DNA from: Rhodospirillales bacterium | Lineage (GTDB): Bacteria > Pseudomonadota > Alphaproteobacteria > Micavibrionales > Micavibrionaceae | DNA length: 64,000 bases | NCBI GenBank assembly: GCA_020638335.1 | Contig: JACKIT010000004.1 | Location: forward strand, 1 to 64,000 | Reading direction: 5' to 3' | Part shown: in pieces, positions 16,249 to 24,956 of the stretch | Numbering within the stretch: the first letter of the stretch is position 1 | Layout: each line of letters begins with the position of its first letter | Notes under the pieces: model-generated | Told to the model about the DNA's origin: nothing | What the model saw: the letters and a program-made list of their open reading frames with translations, nothing else | Database searches by the model: none | Translations under genes and position numbers: made by a program

Positions 16249-17642
16249 TACAGCAAAAATATAGCCGCAAGGCCGAGGAAGGCGAAGAAGCCGACGACAT
16301 CGGTGACGGTGGTCAGAAATACGGTTGAGGCGACGGCCGGGTCAGCGCCTGTGCGCGAAAGAAAGACAGGGATCGCCGCGCCAAAGATTCCGGCGACAAG
16401 CAGGTTGATGATCATCGCTGCCGCGATGACGAGGCCGAGCATTGGGCTGGCGAACCATGCGGCGGTGATGGCGCCCGTGATCACGGCGAAGGCGAGGCCG
16501 TTGAGCGAGCCGACGAGAGTTTCTTTCCATATAATACGTGCGGTGTTGGTTTCGGACAGTTCTCTGGTGGCCAGGGCGCGCACGGCTACGGTCAGGGCTT
16601 GCGTTCCGGCATTGCCACCCATGGAGGCGACGATGGGCATGAGCACAGCGAGGGCGACGATTTGTTCGATGGTGGCGTCGAAAAATGAAATGACGAGTGA
16701 GGCGAGAATGGCGGTGAGCAGGTTGATAAACAGCCAGCGGAAGCGTGTGCCGGTTGTCGAGAGCACGGCGCGGTAAAGGTCGGCTTGGTCGACCCCGGCG
16801 AGTTTCAGCAAGTCTTCCTGAGCTTCTTCATCGATAACGTCGATGACGTCGTCGATGGTGATGACGCCGAGCAGACGGTTGTCGTTATCCACTACGGGGG
16901 CGGAGACGATATTTTCGCGTCGGAAAAGATGGGCGACTTCTTCCTGATCCATGTCGGCGGGAACGGGATGGGTGTCTTCCATTGTCAGGTCTTCGATTTT
17001 GCCAGCTCGGCGTGCCCGAATGAGTTTGTTTAGCGGGATATGGCCTTTGACGTGGTAGGCAGGGTCGATGACGAAAAGGTCGAAGAAGTCTTCGGGCAGG
17101 TCGGAGGCGGCGGCGCGCAGATAGTCGATGGTTTTGCCGACGGTCCAGAATTGCGGCACGGCGACGACTTCGCGTTGCATCAGGCGTCCGGCGCTTTCTT
17201 CAGGGAAGGAGAGACCTTCTTCGAGGGCGACGCGGGTTTTTGCCGAGAGTTTGCGGATGATTTCTTTTTGAAAAGCCTCATCGAATGTTTCAATGAGGTC
17301 GAGTGCGTCATCGCTTTCCAGGGCGGCAATAATTGCGGCGACTTGCGCGGCGGGCATTTGTTCGAGGGTGGTGCGGCGAAGTTCTGTATCCATTTCAGAA
17401 AAGACATCGGGCTCCAGCGTGTCGCCGTACATATGAATGATTTCATGACGGTCTTCGGGGGGCGCTTTGGCGAGAAGCTCGGCGGTATCGGCAGAGCTTA
17501 ATTCCTCCAGAACAGCGTGGATGGTATCGGAGTCTTCAGCGTGCAGGGCGTTTAGCGTGGCGCGGATTTCGTCGTCGCTGAGTGTGAAGCTGACGTCTTC
17601 GGTGGTTGTGTTTTCAGCCGTTTTGTCGTGTTCGTCTTGCAT
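16248..17642 (-). CDS. mgtE: Magnesium transporter MgtE
   Basis: A Mg2+-gated channel of the inner membrane, 464 aa. An N-terminal superhelical domain (to about residue 130) and two CBS domains (for example APVVDNDNRLLGVITIDDVIDVIDEE) sense Mg2+. Five membrane spans follow, with the signature PIVASMGGNAGTQAL at the pore. ATG 17642 with AAGGA nine bases upstream is preferred; an ATG at 17684 falls inside a hairpin. Confidence 0.92.
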   Translation of the reverse strand: MQDEHDKTAENTTTEDVSFTLSDDEIRATLNALHAEDSDTIHAVLEELSSADTAELLAKAPPEDRHEIIHMYGDTLEPDVFSEMDTELRRTTLEQMPAAQVAAIIAALESDDALDLIETFDEAFQKEIIRKLSAKTRVALEEGLSFPEESAGRLMQREVVAVPQFWTVGKTIDYLRAAASDLPEDFFDLFVIDPAYHVKGHIPLNKLIRARRAGKIEDLTMEDTHPVPADMDQEEVAHLFRRENIVSAPVVDNDNRLLGVITIDDVIDVIDEEAQEDLLKLAGVDQADLYRAVLSTTGTRFRWLFINLLTAILASLVISFFDATIEQIVALAVLMPIVASMGGNAGTQALTVAVRALATRELSETNTARIIWKETLVGSLNGLAFAVITGAITAAWFASPMLGLVIAAAMIINLLVAGIFGAAIPVFLSRTGADPAVASTVFLTTVTDVVGFFAFLGLAAIFLL

Positions 17643-17669
17643 GCGGGCTGGTCCTTGGTTGAGTAGATA

Positions 17670-17708
17670 AAGGCTCTCTAACATCTCCGAAAAGGGGGTG
17701 TTAGATCA
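17670..17708. other. Hairpin in the mgtE upstream region
   Basis: CTAACATCTCC and GGGGGTGTTAG pair around a GAAAA loop, with G-U pairs if read on the plus strand and two A-C mismatches on the minus (mgtE) strand. It could be a terminator relic or leader structure; there is no match to a known Mg2+ riboswitch that I can see. Confidence 0.3.
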
Positions 17709-17732
17709 AGAAGTTTTATAGGCATGGCCTTT

Positions 17733-20138
17733 TTAGGCGCTTTTAAGCTTACGCGGGGCGAGGGTTTCGTGCTCATGTATTTCGCCGGCAGAGACCTGGG
17801 CATCGACGGTTGCCAGTGCGGTAACGTTGACAATGCGCCGTGAATGGCTGGCGGTTGTCAGGATGTGCGCCGGTTTTGCGATTCCCATTAAAAGCGGGCC
17901 GATTGGAATGCCGTTGCCTAAAACTTTCAGCATGTTGTATGCAATGTTGGAGGCGTCGAGGTTGGGGCCGATCAGGAGGTTTGCTTCGCCGGTGAGCCGG
18001 GAATTGGGCATCAAGAGGTCTCGTGTTTTTTGGCACAGAGCGGTGTCGGCTTGCATTTCGCCTTCGACTTCGATGTCTGTGCCCTCATATTCGGCGCGCA
18101 GAATCTCGGCGGCTTCGCGCATTTTTTGCGCCGACGGGCTGTTGAAGTTTCCGAAGTTGGAATAGGACAGCAAGGCAATTTTGGGCGTTAGACCGAAACG
18201 CTGAACACGCTCGGCGGCCATTTTAGCCATTTCGACAAGTTCTTCTGTGTTTGGGTTGTCGTTGATATGGGTGTCACACAGGAAGTACGGGCCTTTTTCG
18301 AGGAGCAGGGGCATCAGGGCAGAAGGGGTTTTGACGCCCTCCGTTTTGCCGAGAATGTCTGTGATGTGTTTGAGGTGAACGTGATATTGGCCGGTGATAC
18401 CGCAAATTACGGCATCGGCTTCGCCGCGTTTGACCATGAGTGCGCCAATGGCGGTTGTGTTTGTGCGCATGGTGAAACGGGAGCTTGACGGTGTTACGCC
18501 GCGGCGCTGCATGATTTTGTGATAATCGCTCCAGTATTCGTGGTAGCGCGGATCATTTTCCGGATCAATCAGTTGAAAGTCTTTGTCGATTTTCATACGC
18601 AGGCGGAATCTTTCAAGGCGTCTTTCCACGACGCGGCGGCGACCAATGACCATAGGTTTGGCAAGATTGTCGTCAATAACGATCTGGATGGCGCGCAGGA
18701 CGTTTTCTTCCTCGCCTTCACAATAGACAACGCGTTTGGGCGCAGTGCGGGCGCGAGACATGACCGGGCGCATAACCATATTGGTTTGTACGGTGTAGCT
18801 TTGAAGTGTTTCGCTGTAGGCATTCCAATCCTTGATAGGGCGCGTGGCGACGCCGCTATCTATAGCAGCTCGCGCTACAGCTTTGGGGAGTTCGGCGATC
18901 AGGCGGGGGTCGAACGGTTTGGGGATCATGTATTCCGGACCAAATTCGAGTTGTTCGTCGCTGTAGACTGCGGCGACTTCGGCGGTGGCTTCCTTGCGGG
19001 CCAATTCAGCGATGGCCTTTACACAGGCCAGTTTCATTTCTTCGTTAATAGCGGTGGCGCCGACATCGAGCGCGCCGCGGAACAGGAATGGGAAGCACAG
19101 CACATTGTTGACCTGATTCGGGTAGTCAGAACGGCCAGTGCAGATAATGGCATCCGGTTTGGCTTCCAGAGCCTCTTCAGGCATGATTTCAGGGGTTGGG
19201 TTGGCCAGTGTCATGAGCAGGGGTTTTTCGCCCATGCCTTTGACCATGTCTTGTTTAACGACGCCGGCGGTTGAAAGGCCAAGGAAGACGTCGGCGCCTT
19301 CCATGGCTTCTTTGAGGGTGCGGGCGTTGGTTTCAACGGCGAAGGTTTCTTTGACCGGGTCCATATATTCCGAGCGGCCTTTATAGACGACGCCTTTACT
19401 GTCGCATACGGTGATGTTTTCGCGCGGCAGGCCGAGTTCGATGAGGATGTTCAGGCAGGCGGTGGCCGAAGCCCCGGCACCGGAGGTGACTAGTTTGATT
19501 TTCTTGATGTCGCGCCCGGCAATATGCACCCAGTTATAGAAGGCCGCGCCGACGATGATGGCGGTGCCGTGTTGGTCATCGTGGAAGACGGGGATGTTCA
19601 TGCGCTCTTTTAATCGGCGTTCGATTTCGAAACATTCGGGCGCTTTGATGTCTTCAAGGTTGATACCGCCATAGGTGGGTTCGAGCGAGGCGACGATATC
19701 GACGAAGCGCTGGATGTATTCTTCGCGGTCATATTTGCCGTCGGCGTCTTTTTCGAGCTGGGTCGCCATGTCGATTTCAACATCGACGGAATCGATGTTG
19801 GCGAATTTTTTGAACAGGACGGATTTTCCTTCCATAACCGGTTTGGCAGCCAGTGCGCCGATATTGCCGAGGCCGAGTACGGCGGTGCCTTCGGTGATGA
19901 CGGCGACGAGGTTGCCTTTGGAGGTGTAGTCATAGGCGGTGAGCGGGTCTTTTTCGATTTCTTCACACGGGGCAGCGACGCCGGGGGAATAGGCCAGAGC
20001 CAGATCGCGCTGGGTTGAAAGCGCGGTTGTGGGTTTGAGAGCGACTTTACCGGGCGAGGGGAAACGGTGGTAATCCAGCGCGTCTTTCCAGAGTGCTTCT
20101 TTACTGTCTTTGGGGGCATTCTTTTTATTTTTGCTCAT
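17733..20138 (-). CDS. maeB: NADP-dependent malic enzyme with phosphotransacetylase-like domain
   Basis: Decarboxylates malate to pyruvate, making NADPH. At 801 aa it has the MaeB architecture: malic N-domain (SPGVAAPC, TEGTAVLGLGNIG), NAD(P)-binding domain (GAGASATACLNIL), then from about residue 430 a PTA/PTB-like domain that is regulatory in characterised MaeB proteins. VFHDDQHGTAI is the metal and malate-binding motif. ATG 20138 is the natural start. It is monocistronic. Confidence 0.93.
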   Translation of the reverse strand: MSKNKKNAPKDSKEALWKDALDYHRFPSPGKVALKPTTALSTQRDLALAYSPGVAAPCEEIEKDPLTAYDYTSKGNLVAVITEGTAVLGLGNIGALAAKPVMEGKSVLFKKFANIDSVDVEIDMATQLEKDADGKYDREEYIQRFVDIVASLEPTYGGINLEDIKAPECFEIERRLKERMNIPVFHDDQHGTAIIVGAAFYNWVHIAGRDIKKIKLVTSGAGASATACLNILIELGLPRENITVCDSKGVVYKGRSEYMDPVKETFAVETNARTLKEAMEGADVFLGLSTAGVVKQDMVKGMGEKPLLMTLANPTPEIMPEEALEAKPDAIICTGRSDYPNQVNNVLCFPFLFRGALDVGATAINEEMKLACVKAIAELARKEATAEVAAVYSDEQLEFGPEYMIPKPFDPRLIAELPKAVARAAIDSGVATRPIKDWNAYSETLQSYTVQTNMVMRPVMSRARTAPKRVVYCEGEEENVLRAIQIVIDDNLAKPMVIGRRRVVERRLERFRLRMKIDKDFQLIDPENDPRYHEYWSDYHKIMQRRGVTPSSSRFTMRTNTTAIGALMVKRGEADAVICGITGQYHVHLKHITDILGKTEGVKTPSALMPLLLEKGPYFLCDTHINDNPNTEELVEMAKMAAERVQRFGLTPKIALLSYSNFGNFNSPSAQKMREAAEILRAEYEGTDIEVEGEMQADTALCQKTRDLLMPNSRLTGEANLLIGPNLDASNIAYNMLKVLGNGIPIGPLLMGIAKPAHILTTASHSRRIVNVTALATVDAQVSAGEIHEHETLAPRKLKSA

Positions 20139-20187
20139 AGCGCCTGGCTGCTTTCGATCATTTTTGTTGCTATCAGTTTTTTTAAGA

Positions 20188-20276
20188 TGGTGCGGCTGAG
20201 AGGACTTGAACCTCCACGGGATTTAACTCCCACAGCGACCTCAACGCTGCGCGTCTACCAATTCCGCCACAGCCGC
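20188..20276 (-). tRNA. tRNA-Leu (anticodon GAG)
   Basis: An 89-nt tRNA with a 7-bp acceptor stem (GCGGCTG / CAGCCGC), discriminator A and an encoded CCA. The anticodon stem CAGCG/CGCTG encloses loop TTGAGGT, giving GAG. The long variable arm (TGGGAGTTAAATCCCG) and T arm GGAGGTTCAAGTCCTC confirm a class II leucine tRNA reading CUC/CUU. Confidence 0.95.
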
Positions 20277-20374
20277 ATATCTTAATGAGGTGCGCTTTGA
20301 TAGCAAAAGCAAGGGTGGAGTGCAAGTGTGTATGAGTGTTGCAGTGCGATAGAGTTTCCTCTATTGAAGCTCTT

Positions 20375-20998
20375 ATGGAATGGAAGATCTCAAAAGAGCC
20401 GGTGGAATATCCTGAAGCGCTGGCGTTTATGGATGAGCGGGTGGCGGATATTTATGAAGGCCGGGCCGATGAGTGCGTGTGGCTGCTGGAGCATCCGGCG
20501 CTGTATACGGCCGGTACGAGCGCGAAGGAAGATGATTTATTGGATGCTGGCGGTTTGCCGGTTTATGAGACGGGGCGCGGCGGGGAGTATACCTATCACG
20601 GGCCGGGGCAGCGCGTGGCGTATGTGATGGTGGATTTGAAAAAGCGCCAGAAGGGTCCGGATATCAAGAAATATGTCTGGCAGCTGGAAGAGTGGATTAT
20701 TCAGACACTCGCGGAATTTGGGATAAAGGGTGAACGGCGCTGTGGGCGCGTGGGGATCTGGGTGGTCATGCCGGATGGATTGGAAAGCAAGATTGCAGCG
20801 ATTGGCGTGCGGGTGCGGCGCTGGGTGACGCTGCATGGAATTGCGATTAATGTCGCGCCGGATTTATCGCATTTTGGTGGCATTGTGCCGTGTGGGATTT
20901 CCGAGCATGGGGTGACGAGCATGCAGGCGCTGGGCGTTGATGTGGGAATGGAGGAGGTGGACCGGGTTTTGCGGGAGAAATTCGGGGAGGTTTTTTAA
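20375..20998 (+). CDS. lipB: Lipoyl(octanoyl) transferase
   Basis: Transfers octanoate from acyl carrier protein to the lipoyl domains of 2-oxoacid dehydrogenases and GcvH. It is 207 aa. Visible are GRGGEYTYHGPGQ, the lysine of ESKIAAIGVRVRRWVTLHG and the nucleophile Cys in IVPCGISEHGVTS. ATG 20375 is used; a TTG 39 bases upstream is less likely. It is divergent from tRNA-Leu and maeB. Confidence 0.93.
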   Translation: MEWKISKEPVEYPEALAFMDERVADIYEGRADECVWLLEHPALYTAGTSAKEDDLLDAGGLPVYETGRGGEYTYHGPGQRVAYVMVDLKKRQKGPDIKKYVWQLEEWIIQTLAEFGIKGERRCGRVGIWVVMPDGLESKIAAIGVRVRRWVTLHGIAINVAPDLSHFGGIVPCGISEHGVTSMQALGVDVGMEEVDRVLREKFGEVF

Positions 20999-21023
20999 CG
21001 CGGAGATACGGAGGTTCGGAGAA
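20999..21023. repeat. Short 'CGGAG' direct repeat
   Basis: ACGCGGAGATACGGAGGTTC plus GGAGA directly after the lipB stop, the same unit as at 2482-2510. Confidence 0.55.
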
Positions 21024-21028
21024 TGGTG

Positions 21029-21058
21029 TTGACATGGAAAGTTTTTGTAGCCTATAAG
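21029..21058 (+). promoter_or_regulatory. Predicted sigma70-type promoter for the 21099 gene
   Basis: TTGACA at 21029-21034 and TATAAG at 21053-21058 with an 18-bp spacer, about 40 bp upstream of a strong AAGGAG and ATG. Confidence 0.6.
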
Positions 21059-21098
21059 CAATATTATTCATAATAACAGTATTTTTAAGGAGTAGAGT

Positions 21099-21347
21099 AT
21101 GCCGGTACCGGAAATGAATTTTTTACAAGCCGCTGAAGATGAGTTGGGTCGATTGAATGATCGAGGCGCTTTTGATGAAATTTGGCAGGCTATAAATTTA
21201 GCAAACCATTTTGATATTCAGCCAAGCGCAAATGGACAGGTTTCCCGGAAAGAAGTGGGCCGAGTTAGTGAAGTGCTTGGTATTCCTTGTGAAGGTAAAG
21301 AGTGTCTTGGAAACCGTATCTATGATGCGGCTGCTCGATTGGGGTAG
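21099..21347 (+). CDS. Small hypothetical protein, 82 aa
   Basis: A small soluble acidic protein with two cysteines (IPCEGKECLG) and a helical N-half. It has no recognised domain. It is supported by a good promoter, an AAGGAG 8 bases before the ATG and a clean frame. It converges on the N-formylglutamate amidohydrolase gene. Confidence 0.6.
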   Translation: MPVPEMNFLQAAEDELGRLNDRGAFDEIWQAINLANHFDIQPSANGQVSRKEVGRVSEVLGIPCEGKECLGNRIYDAAARLG

Positions 21348-21362
21348 GCGTATTAACGTGTT

Positions 21363-22238
21363 CTAATCCGCAGCGAGGGTGGTGAGGCGGCTTTCGACGT
21401 AGGAAGCGCAAAACTGAATCATTTTCTCAAGATCATTTTTGAGAGCGTTGTAATTGCTGGTTTTTTCCAGCGTGTCTTCATCCATATAGAGGGATTTGTT
21501 GATTTCCAGTTGCAGGGAGTGAAACCCTGCGGCGGGGGATGAGTATTTTTCGACCAGTTCGACGCCTTTGAACGGATCGTTGATGGAGACGGTATAGCCG
21601 AGGCCTTTGAGGAAATCACGCAGGGCGCGGGTGAAGTCGGGATCGCAGGCGGTGCCATCACGATCGCCCAGGACAAAATCGACAGGCTTTGCGCGGTTGC
21701 CGACCAGACCGATCCCGTGACGAGGGTAGGCGCTGGTGGAGGGCATGGAGTGGCAGTTGATGTGCCAGACCTGGCCGAAATTATAATGGGTTTCGTTGAT
21801 AAGCGCTTCGAGCGCATCGTGATAGGGATGGTAGCAGGTGTTGAGGCGGTGGAGGATTTCTTCGGTTGAAAGGCTGCGGTTATAAACAGGCACGCCGGGC
21901 CGCACGAGGCGGCGGATGAGGCCAATGCCGGCATGAGAGCGCGAAGAGGGTGCGATTTCAAACGGGCCGGACCACTCTTCGCTCAACAGTTCTGTATCAA
22001 TGTCTTCGGCGGCGCGGTTGACGTCGATATAGCTGCGCGGGAAATGGGCGTGCAAAAAGGTGATGCCGTGATGTGGTGCGGCGGCGAAGAGGTCTTCGAC
22101 GTATTTATCCTCGGCGGATTCAAGGGTGAGGCGGTCGCAGGCAAAGTCGAAATCGTTCGGGTAGCGGTCGCCGCTGTGGGGGCTGTCAAAAACCAGCGGT
22201 AGGGGATTTTGGGGTTTTTCGATGGAAAAGACGCTCAT
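21363..22238 (-). CDS. N-formylglutamate amidohydrolase family protein
   Basis: A 291-residue member of the N-formylglutamate amidohydrolase (HutG-like) family, zinc-type hydrolases acting on formylated or acylated glutamate. Motifs seen: FDSPHSGDRYP with an early His, RSYIDVNRAAEDID, HINCHSMPS, GDRDGTACDP and LQLEINKSLYMDE. There are no histidine-utilisation genes nearby, so the real substrate is open. Its start is 9 bp from the T element filling the spacer to serS. Confidence 0.82.
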   Translation of the reverse strand: MSVFSIEKPQNPLPLVFDSPHSGDRYPNDFDFACDRLTLESAEDKYVEDLFAAAPHHGITFLHAHFPRSYIDVNRAAEDIDTELLSEEWSGPFEIAPSSRSHAGIGLIRRLVRPGVPVYNRSLSTEEILHRLNTCYHPYHDALEALINETHYNFGQVWHINCHSMPSTSAYPRHGIGLVGNRAKPVDFVLGDRDGTACDPDFTRALRDFLKGLGYTVSINDPFKGVELVEKYSSPAAGFHSLQLEINKSLYMDEDTLEKTSNYNALKNDLEKMIQFCASYVESRLTTLAAD

Positions 22239-22246
22239 GTTTTATT

Positions 22247-22329
22247 TTAACCACGGATAAACACAGATTTACACAGATAATCTTTTAAAAATACACAATC
22301 CGTGTTTATCTGTGTCCATCTGTGGTTAA
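22247..22329. repeat. T element, short form, in the divergent spacer upstream of serS
   Basis: Left arm TTAACCACGGATAAACACAG and right arm ending CATCTGTGGTTAA are inverted copies around ~20 bp of AT-rich filler. The right end runs straight into AAGGAG, the serS ribosome binding site. Nearly the whole spacer between two divergent genes is this element. Confidence 0.75.
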
Positions 22330-22338
22330 GGAGTAAAA

Positions 22339-23637
22339 ATGCACGACATAAAATATATTCGCGAAAATCCGAATGACTTTGATGCGGCGATGGAGCGGCG
22401 CGGTCTGGACGGGGTGAGCGCCGAAATTCTGGCGCTGGATGAGGATCGACGTGCGGTTCAGACGACGCTGCAGGAGTTGCAGGCTCAAAGAAACGCGGAG
22501 TCTCGGAGGATCGGAGATATTAAAAAAGCCGGGGGTGACGCCAGTGCGGCTATGGATTCTGTTTCAACGTTGAAAAATGAAATGGCTGATCTGGAGGATA
22601 AAGAACGGGCTCTGGGCGAGGGTTTGCAGAATTTACTGGCCGGTTTGCCGAATATACTGGCGGGCGATGTGCCCGATGGGGCGGATGAGGATGAGAATGT
22701 CGAGCTGCGCTATTGGCCCCCTCACCCCAACCCTCTCCCCGCAGGGGAGAGGGGGCTTGAGGGCGGTCCCGATCATGCCGAGATTGGCGAAAAGCTAGGG
22801 ATGATGGATTTTGAAACGGCGGCGAAAATGTCGGGCAGCCGGTTTACCTTATTGAGCGGCGGATTGGCGCGGATGGAGCGGGCGATCGGGATGTTTTTCC
22901 TCGATGTGCATACATCCGAGCATGGTTATACGGAAGTGTCACCGCCGTTGATGATTCGTGATAATGCGATGTTCGGGACAGGGCAGCTTCCGAAATTTGC
23001 CGAGGACCAGTTTTGTACGACCCGTGGGGATTGGTTGTTGCCAACATCAGAAGTGCCGTTGACCAATATTGTTGCCGAGATGATTGTGGAAGAGGAGTAT
23101 TTGCCGCGGCGCTATACGGCCTTTACGCCGTGTTTCCGGCAAGAGGCTGGGGCGGCGGGCAAAGATACGCGCGGGATGTTGCGTCAGCATCAGTTCTATA
23201 AAGTCGAGATGGTGTCGGTGACGGTGCCGGAGGACAGCGAGGCCGAGCATGAGCGCATGGTTGGCTGCGCAGAGGCCGTTTTGAAGAAGCTCGAAATTCC
23301 GTTCCGCACGATTGTGCTGTGTAGTGGGGATACCGGGTTTGGTGCGCGCAAGACCTATGATATCGAGGCGTGGTTGCCGGGGCAGGAAACGTATCGTGAG
23401 ATTTCATCGGTATCGAATTGCTGGGATTTCCAAGCGCGGCGGATGAATGCGCGGTGCCGTGCCAAGGGGGAGAAGCAAACGCGGTTTGTGCATACGCTGA
23501 ACGGGTCTGGCGTTGCGGTGGGGCGGGCGCTGATCGCGGTGATGGAGAATTATCATGATCCGAGTGATGGCGGCATCTGGGTGCCGGAGGTCTTGAAGCC
23601 GTATATGGGTGGATTAGAGAAGATTGTGAAAGATTAA
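22339..23637 (+). CDS. serS: Seryl-tRNA synthetase with in-frame repeat insertion
   Basis: Charges tRNA-Ser; a class II aminoacyl-tRNA synthetase of 432 aa. The N-terminal coiled-coil tRNA arm spans about residues 25-110. The catalytic core shows TSEVPLTN, FRQEAGAAGKDTRGMLRQHQF (motif 2) and GSGVAVGRALIAVMENY (motif 3). Residues ~127-143 (PPHPNPLPAGERGLEGG) are a translated C-rich palindromic repeat inserted between the arm and the catalytic domain, where other SerRS have a short linker. ATG 22339 has AAGGAG upstream, supplied at the T element border. Confidence 0.95.
   Translation: MHDIKYIRENPNDFDAAMERRGLDGVSAEILALDEDRRAVQTTLQELQAQRNAESRRIGDIKKAGGDASAAMDSVSTLKNEMADLEDKERALGEGLQNLLAGLPNILAGDVPDGADEDENVELRYWPPHPNPLPAGERGLEGGPDHAEIGEKLGMMDFETAAKMSGSRFTLLSGGLARMERAIGMFFLDVHTSEHGYTEVSPPLMIRDNAMFGTGQLPKFAEDQFCTTRGDWLLPTSEVPLTNIVAEMIVEEEYLPRRYTAFTPCFRQEAGAAGKDTRGMLRQHQFYKVEMVSVTVPEDSEAEHERMVGCAEAVLKKLEIPFRTIVLCSGDTGFGARKTYDIEAWLPGQETYREISSVSNCWDFQARRMNARCRAKGEKQTRFVHTLNGSGVAVGRALIAVMENYHDPSDGGIWVPEVLKPYMGGLEKIVKD
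22717..22766. repeat. C-rich palindromic repeat inside serS (in frame)
   Basis: CCCCCTCACCCCAACCCTCT, then CCCCGCAGGGGAGAGGGGG. It is the same family as the intergenic copies at 1964 and 8398. Confidence 0.85.
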
Positions 23638-23643
23638 AATTCC

Positions 23644-23885
23644 ACCACAGATGAACACGGATAAACACAGATACGTTATTCTCAACTTCATTTTCGGAAG
23701 AAAAACCGAAATCCTGCATTCAATGCGGGGTCTATGGGAATTTGCAGTCGGTACGATGGACCCCGTTTTTAAAACGGGGTTTCGTTTCTTCTTGTTTTTC
23801 AGAACGTCGAAAAAAGTTGAGAATTGGGCACACAGATGGTTTTGTCTTTGAAGAAATCTGTGTGCATCTGTGTTTATCTGTGGTT
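23644..23885. repeat. T element, longer form, between serS and pcm
   Basis: Left arm CCACAGATGAACACGGATAA and right arm ATCTGTGTTTATCTGTGG bracket ~180 bp. Inside is a GGACCCCG...CGGGGTTTC hairpin and no coding frame of quality. Other alphaproteobacteria usually have surE at this place. A further GACC-type hairpin (CCCCCGGATCAGGTCCGGGG) follows at 23904-23923. Confidence 0.7.
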
Positions 23886-23945
23886 TTTTATATGTGGATT
23901 GCGTCCCCCGGATCAGGTCCGGGGTCGCAATGATTAGGAGAATTA

Positions 23946-24626
23946 ATGAACACGCAGGATATAAATCGTCGGATACGGCTGGTTATGGATCTTCGCAGGA
24001 AGGGGATTGGCGACGCGCGTGTGCTGGGTGCGATGGAGCGGGTGCCGCGTGATGAATTCGTACCTGCCGCGGTGAAGGATCAGGCGTGGGATGATATGGC
24101 GCTTCCCATAGGGCGTGGGCAGACGATTTCCCAGCCCTATGTTGTGGCGGCGATGACCGAGGCTTTGCAGCTGTCCGACCGGGATAAGGTGCTGGAGATC
24201 GGTACGGGGTGTGGGTATCAAACCGCGATTTTGGCGAAGTTGTGCCGGCGGGTTTACACGATTGAGCGTCATAAGATTTTGCTAAGCCGCGCGGAGAAAA
24301 TGTTTGAAAAGCTGGGCTTGCGCAATATTACCGCGATTGCAGCGGACGGGATGCTTGGTTGGCCGAAGATTAACGGGATAAGCCAAGCGCCGTTTGACAA
24401 GATTATCGTCACAGCAGCGGCGCGGGAAAAGCCGCCGCGGGCTTTGCTGGATCAGCTGAAAATTGGCGGGGCGATGATTATCCCGGTCGGACCGAGCGGG
24501 GATCAGTGGCTGAAGCTGTATAAGAAAGAGAGTGACGAGGCCTATAGTGTGCGCGATCTCATGCCGGTGCGGTTTGTGCCATTACTTCCCGACATAGCCT
24601 CTGATTCAGAGGGTGAGGCGGCTTAA
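23946..24626 (+). CDS. pcm: Protein-L-isoaspartate O-methyltransferase
   Basis: Repairs isoaspartyl residues in damaged proteins using S-adenosylmethionine; cytoplasmic, 226 aa. The family region LPIGRGQTISQPYVVAAM is followed by the SAM motif VLEIGTGCGYQTAILA, and FDKIIVTAAAREKPPRALLDQL is typical of the C-half. The start ATG 23946 has AGGAGAA upstream. Upstream surE, normally adjacent, is missing. The stop overlaps the stop of a small convergent gene. Confidence 0.92.
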   Translation: MNTQDINRRIRLVMDLRRKGIGDARVLGAMERVPRDEFVPAAVKDQAWDDMALPIGRGQTISQPYVVAAMTEALQLSDRDKVLEIGTGCGYQTAILAKLCRRVYTIERHKILLSRAEKMFEKLGLRNITAIAADGMLGWPKINGISQAPFDKIIVTAAAREKPPRALLDQLKIGGAMIIPVGPSGDQWLKLYKKESDEAYSVRDLMPVRFVPLLPDIASDSEGEAA

Positions 24627-24847
24627 CGTCTTAAAGATATGCCGCACTCTTCCAGTGCTTGTATTTTTTTGTTGAAGTGCGGGACTGAAGAGGTGTTGCA
24701 GGTGCGTCCCGCATCAAGTTCGGCTTGCATTTGTTCCGCTACATCGCGGATGTTTTGCGGTTTTTGTGCTATCCCATTATTAAAAAATGTTACGATACTG
24801 CCTACGCCTACAGAAATTGCATAACTATCATTTTCTTCTGTTGCCAT
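24623..24847 (-). CDS. Small hypothetical protein, 74 aa
   Basis: An acidic small protein with two Cys (RTCNTSS and EECGISL) and no known domain. AAGGAG lies 8 bases upstream of the ATG, and a TTGACA/TAACAA pair precedes it, so it is probably a genuine gene. Its stop codon overlaps that of pcm on the other strand. Confidence 0.6.
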   Translation of the reverse strand: MATEENDSYAISVGVGSIVTFFNNGIAQKPQNIRDVAEQMQAELDAGRTCNTSSVPHFNKKIQALEECGISLRR

Positions 24848-24870
24848 TTTTTGTCTCCTTCGTCGATGGT

Positions 24871-24899
24871 TTGTTATGTAATTTCCTATAGCTTGTCAA
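24871..24899 (-). promoter_or_regulatory. Predicted promoter for the 24847 gene
   Basis: Minus-strand TTGACA (24894-24899) and TAACAA (24871-24876), 17-bp spacer; the -35 is perfect and the -10 is weak. Confidence 0.4.
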
Positions 24900-24956
24900 G
24901 AAAATTAAGCGTTCCTATTTCTTTTGATGTGTTGATTTGTGCGTTATACTGCTTCG

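Noticed and set aside
20067..20285. Plus-strand open frame over tRNA-Leu
   Set aside because: It runs antisense through the tRNA gene and the maeB start; it is a translated tRNA shadow.
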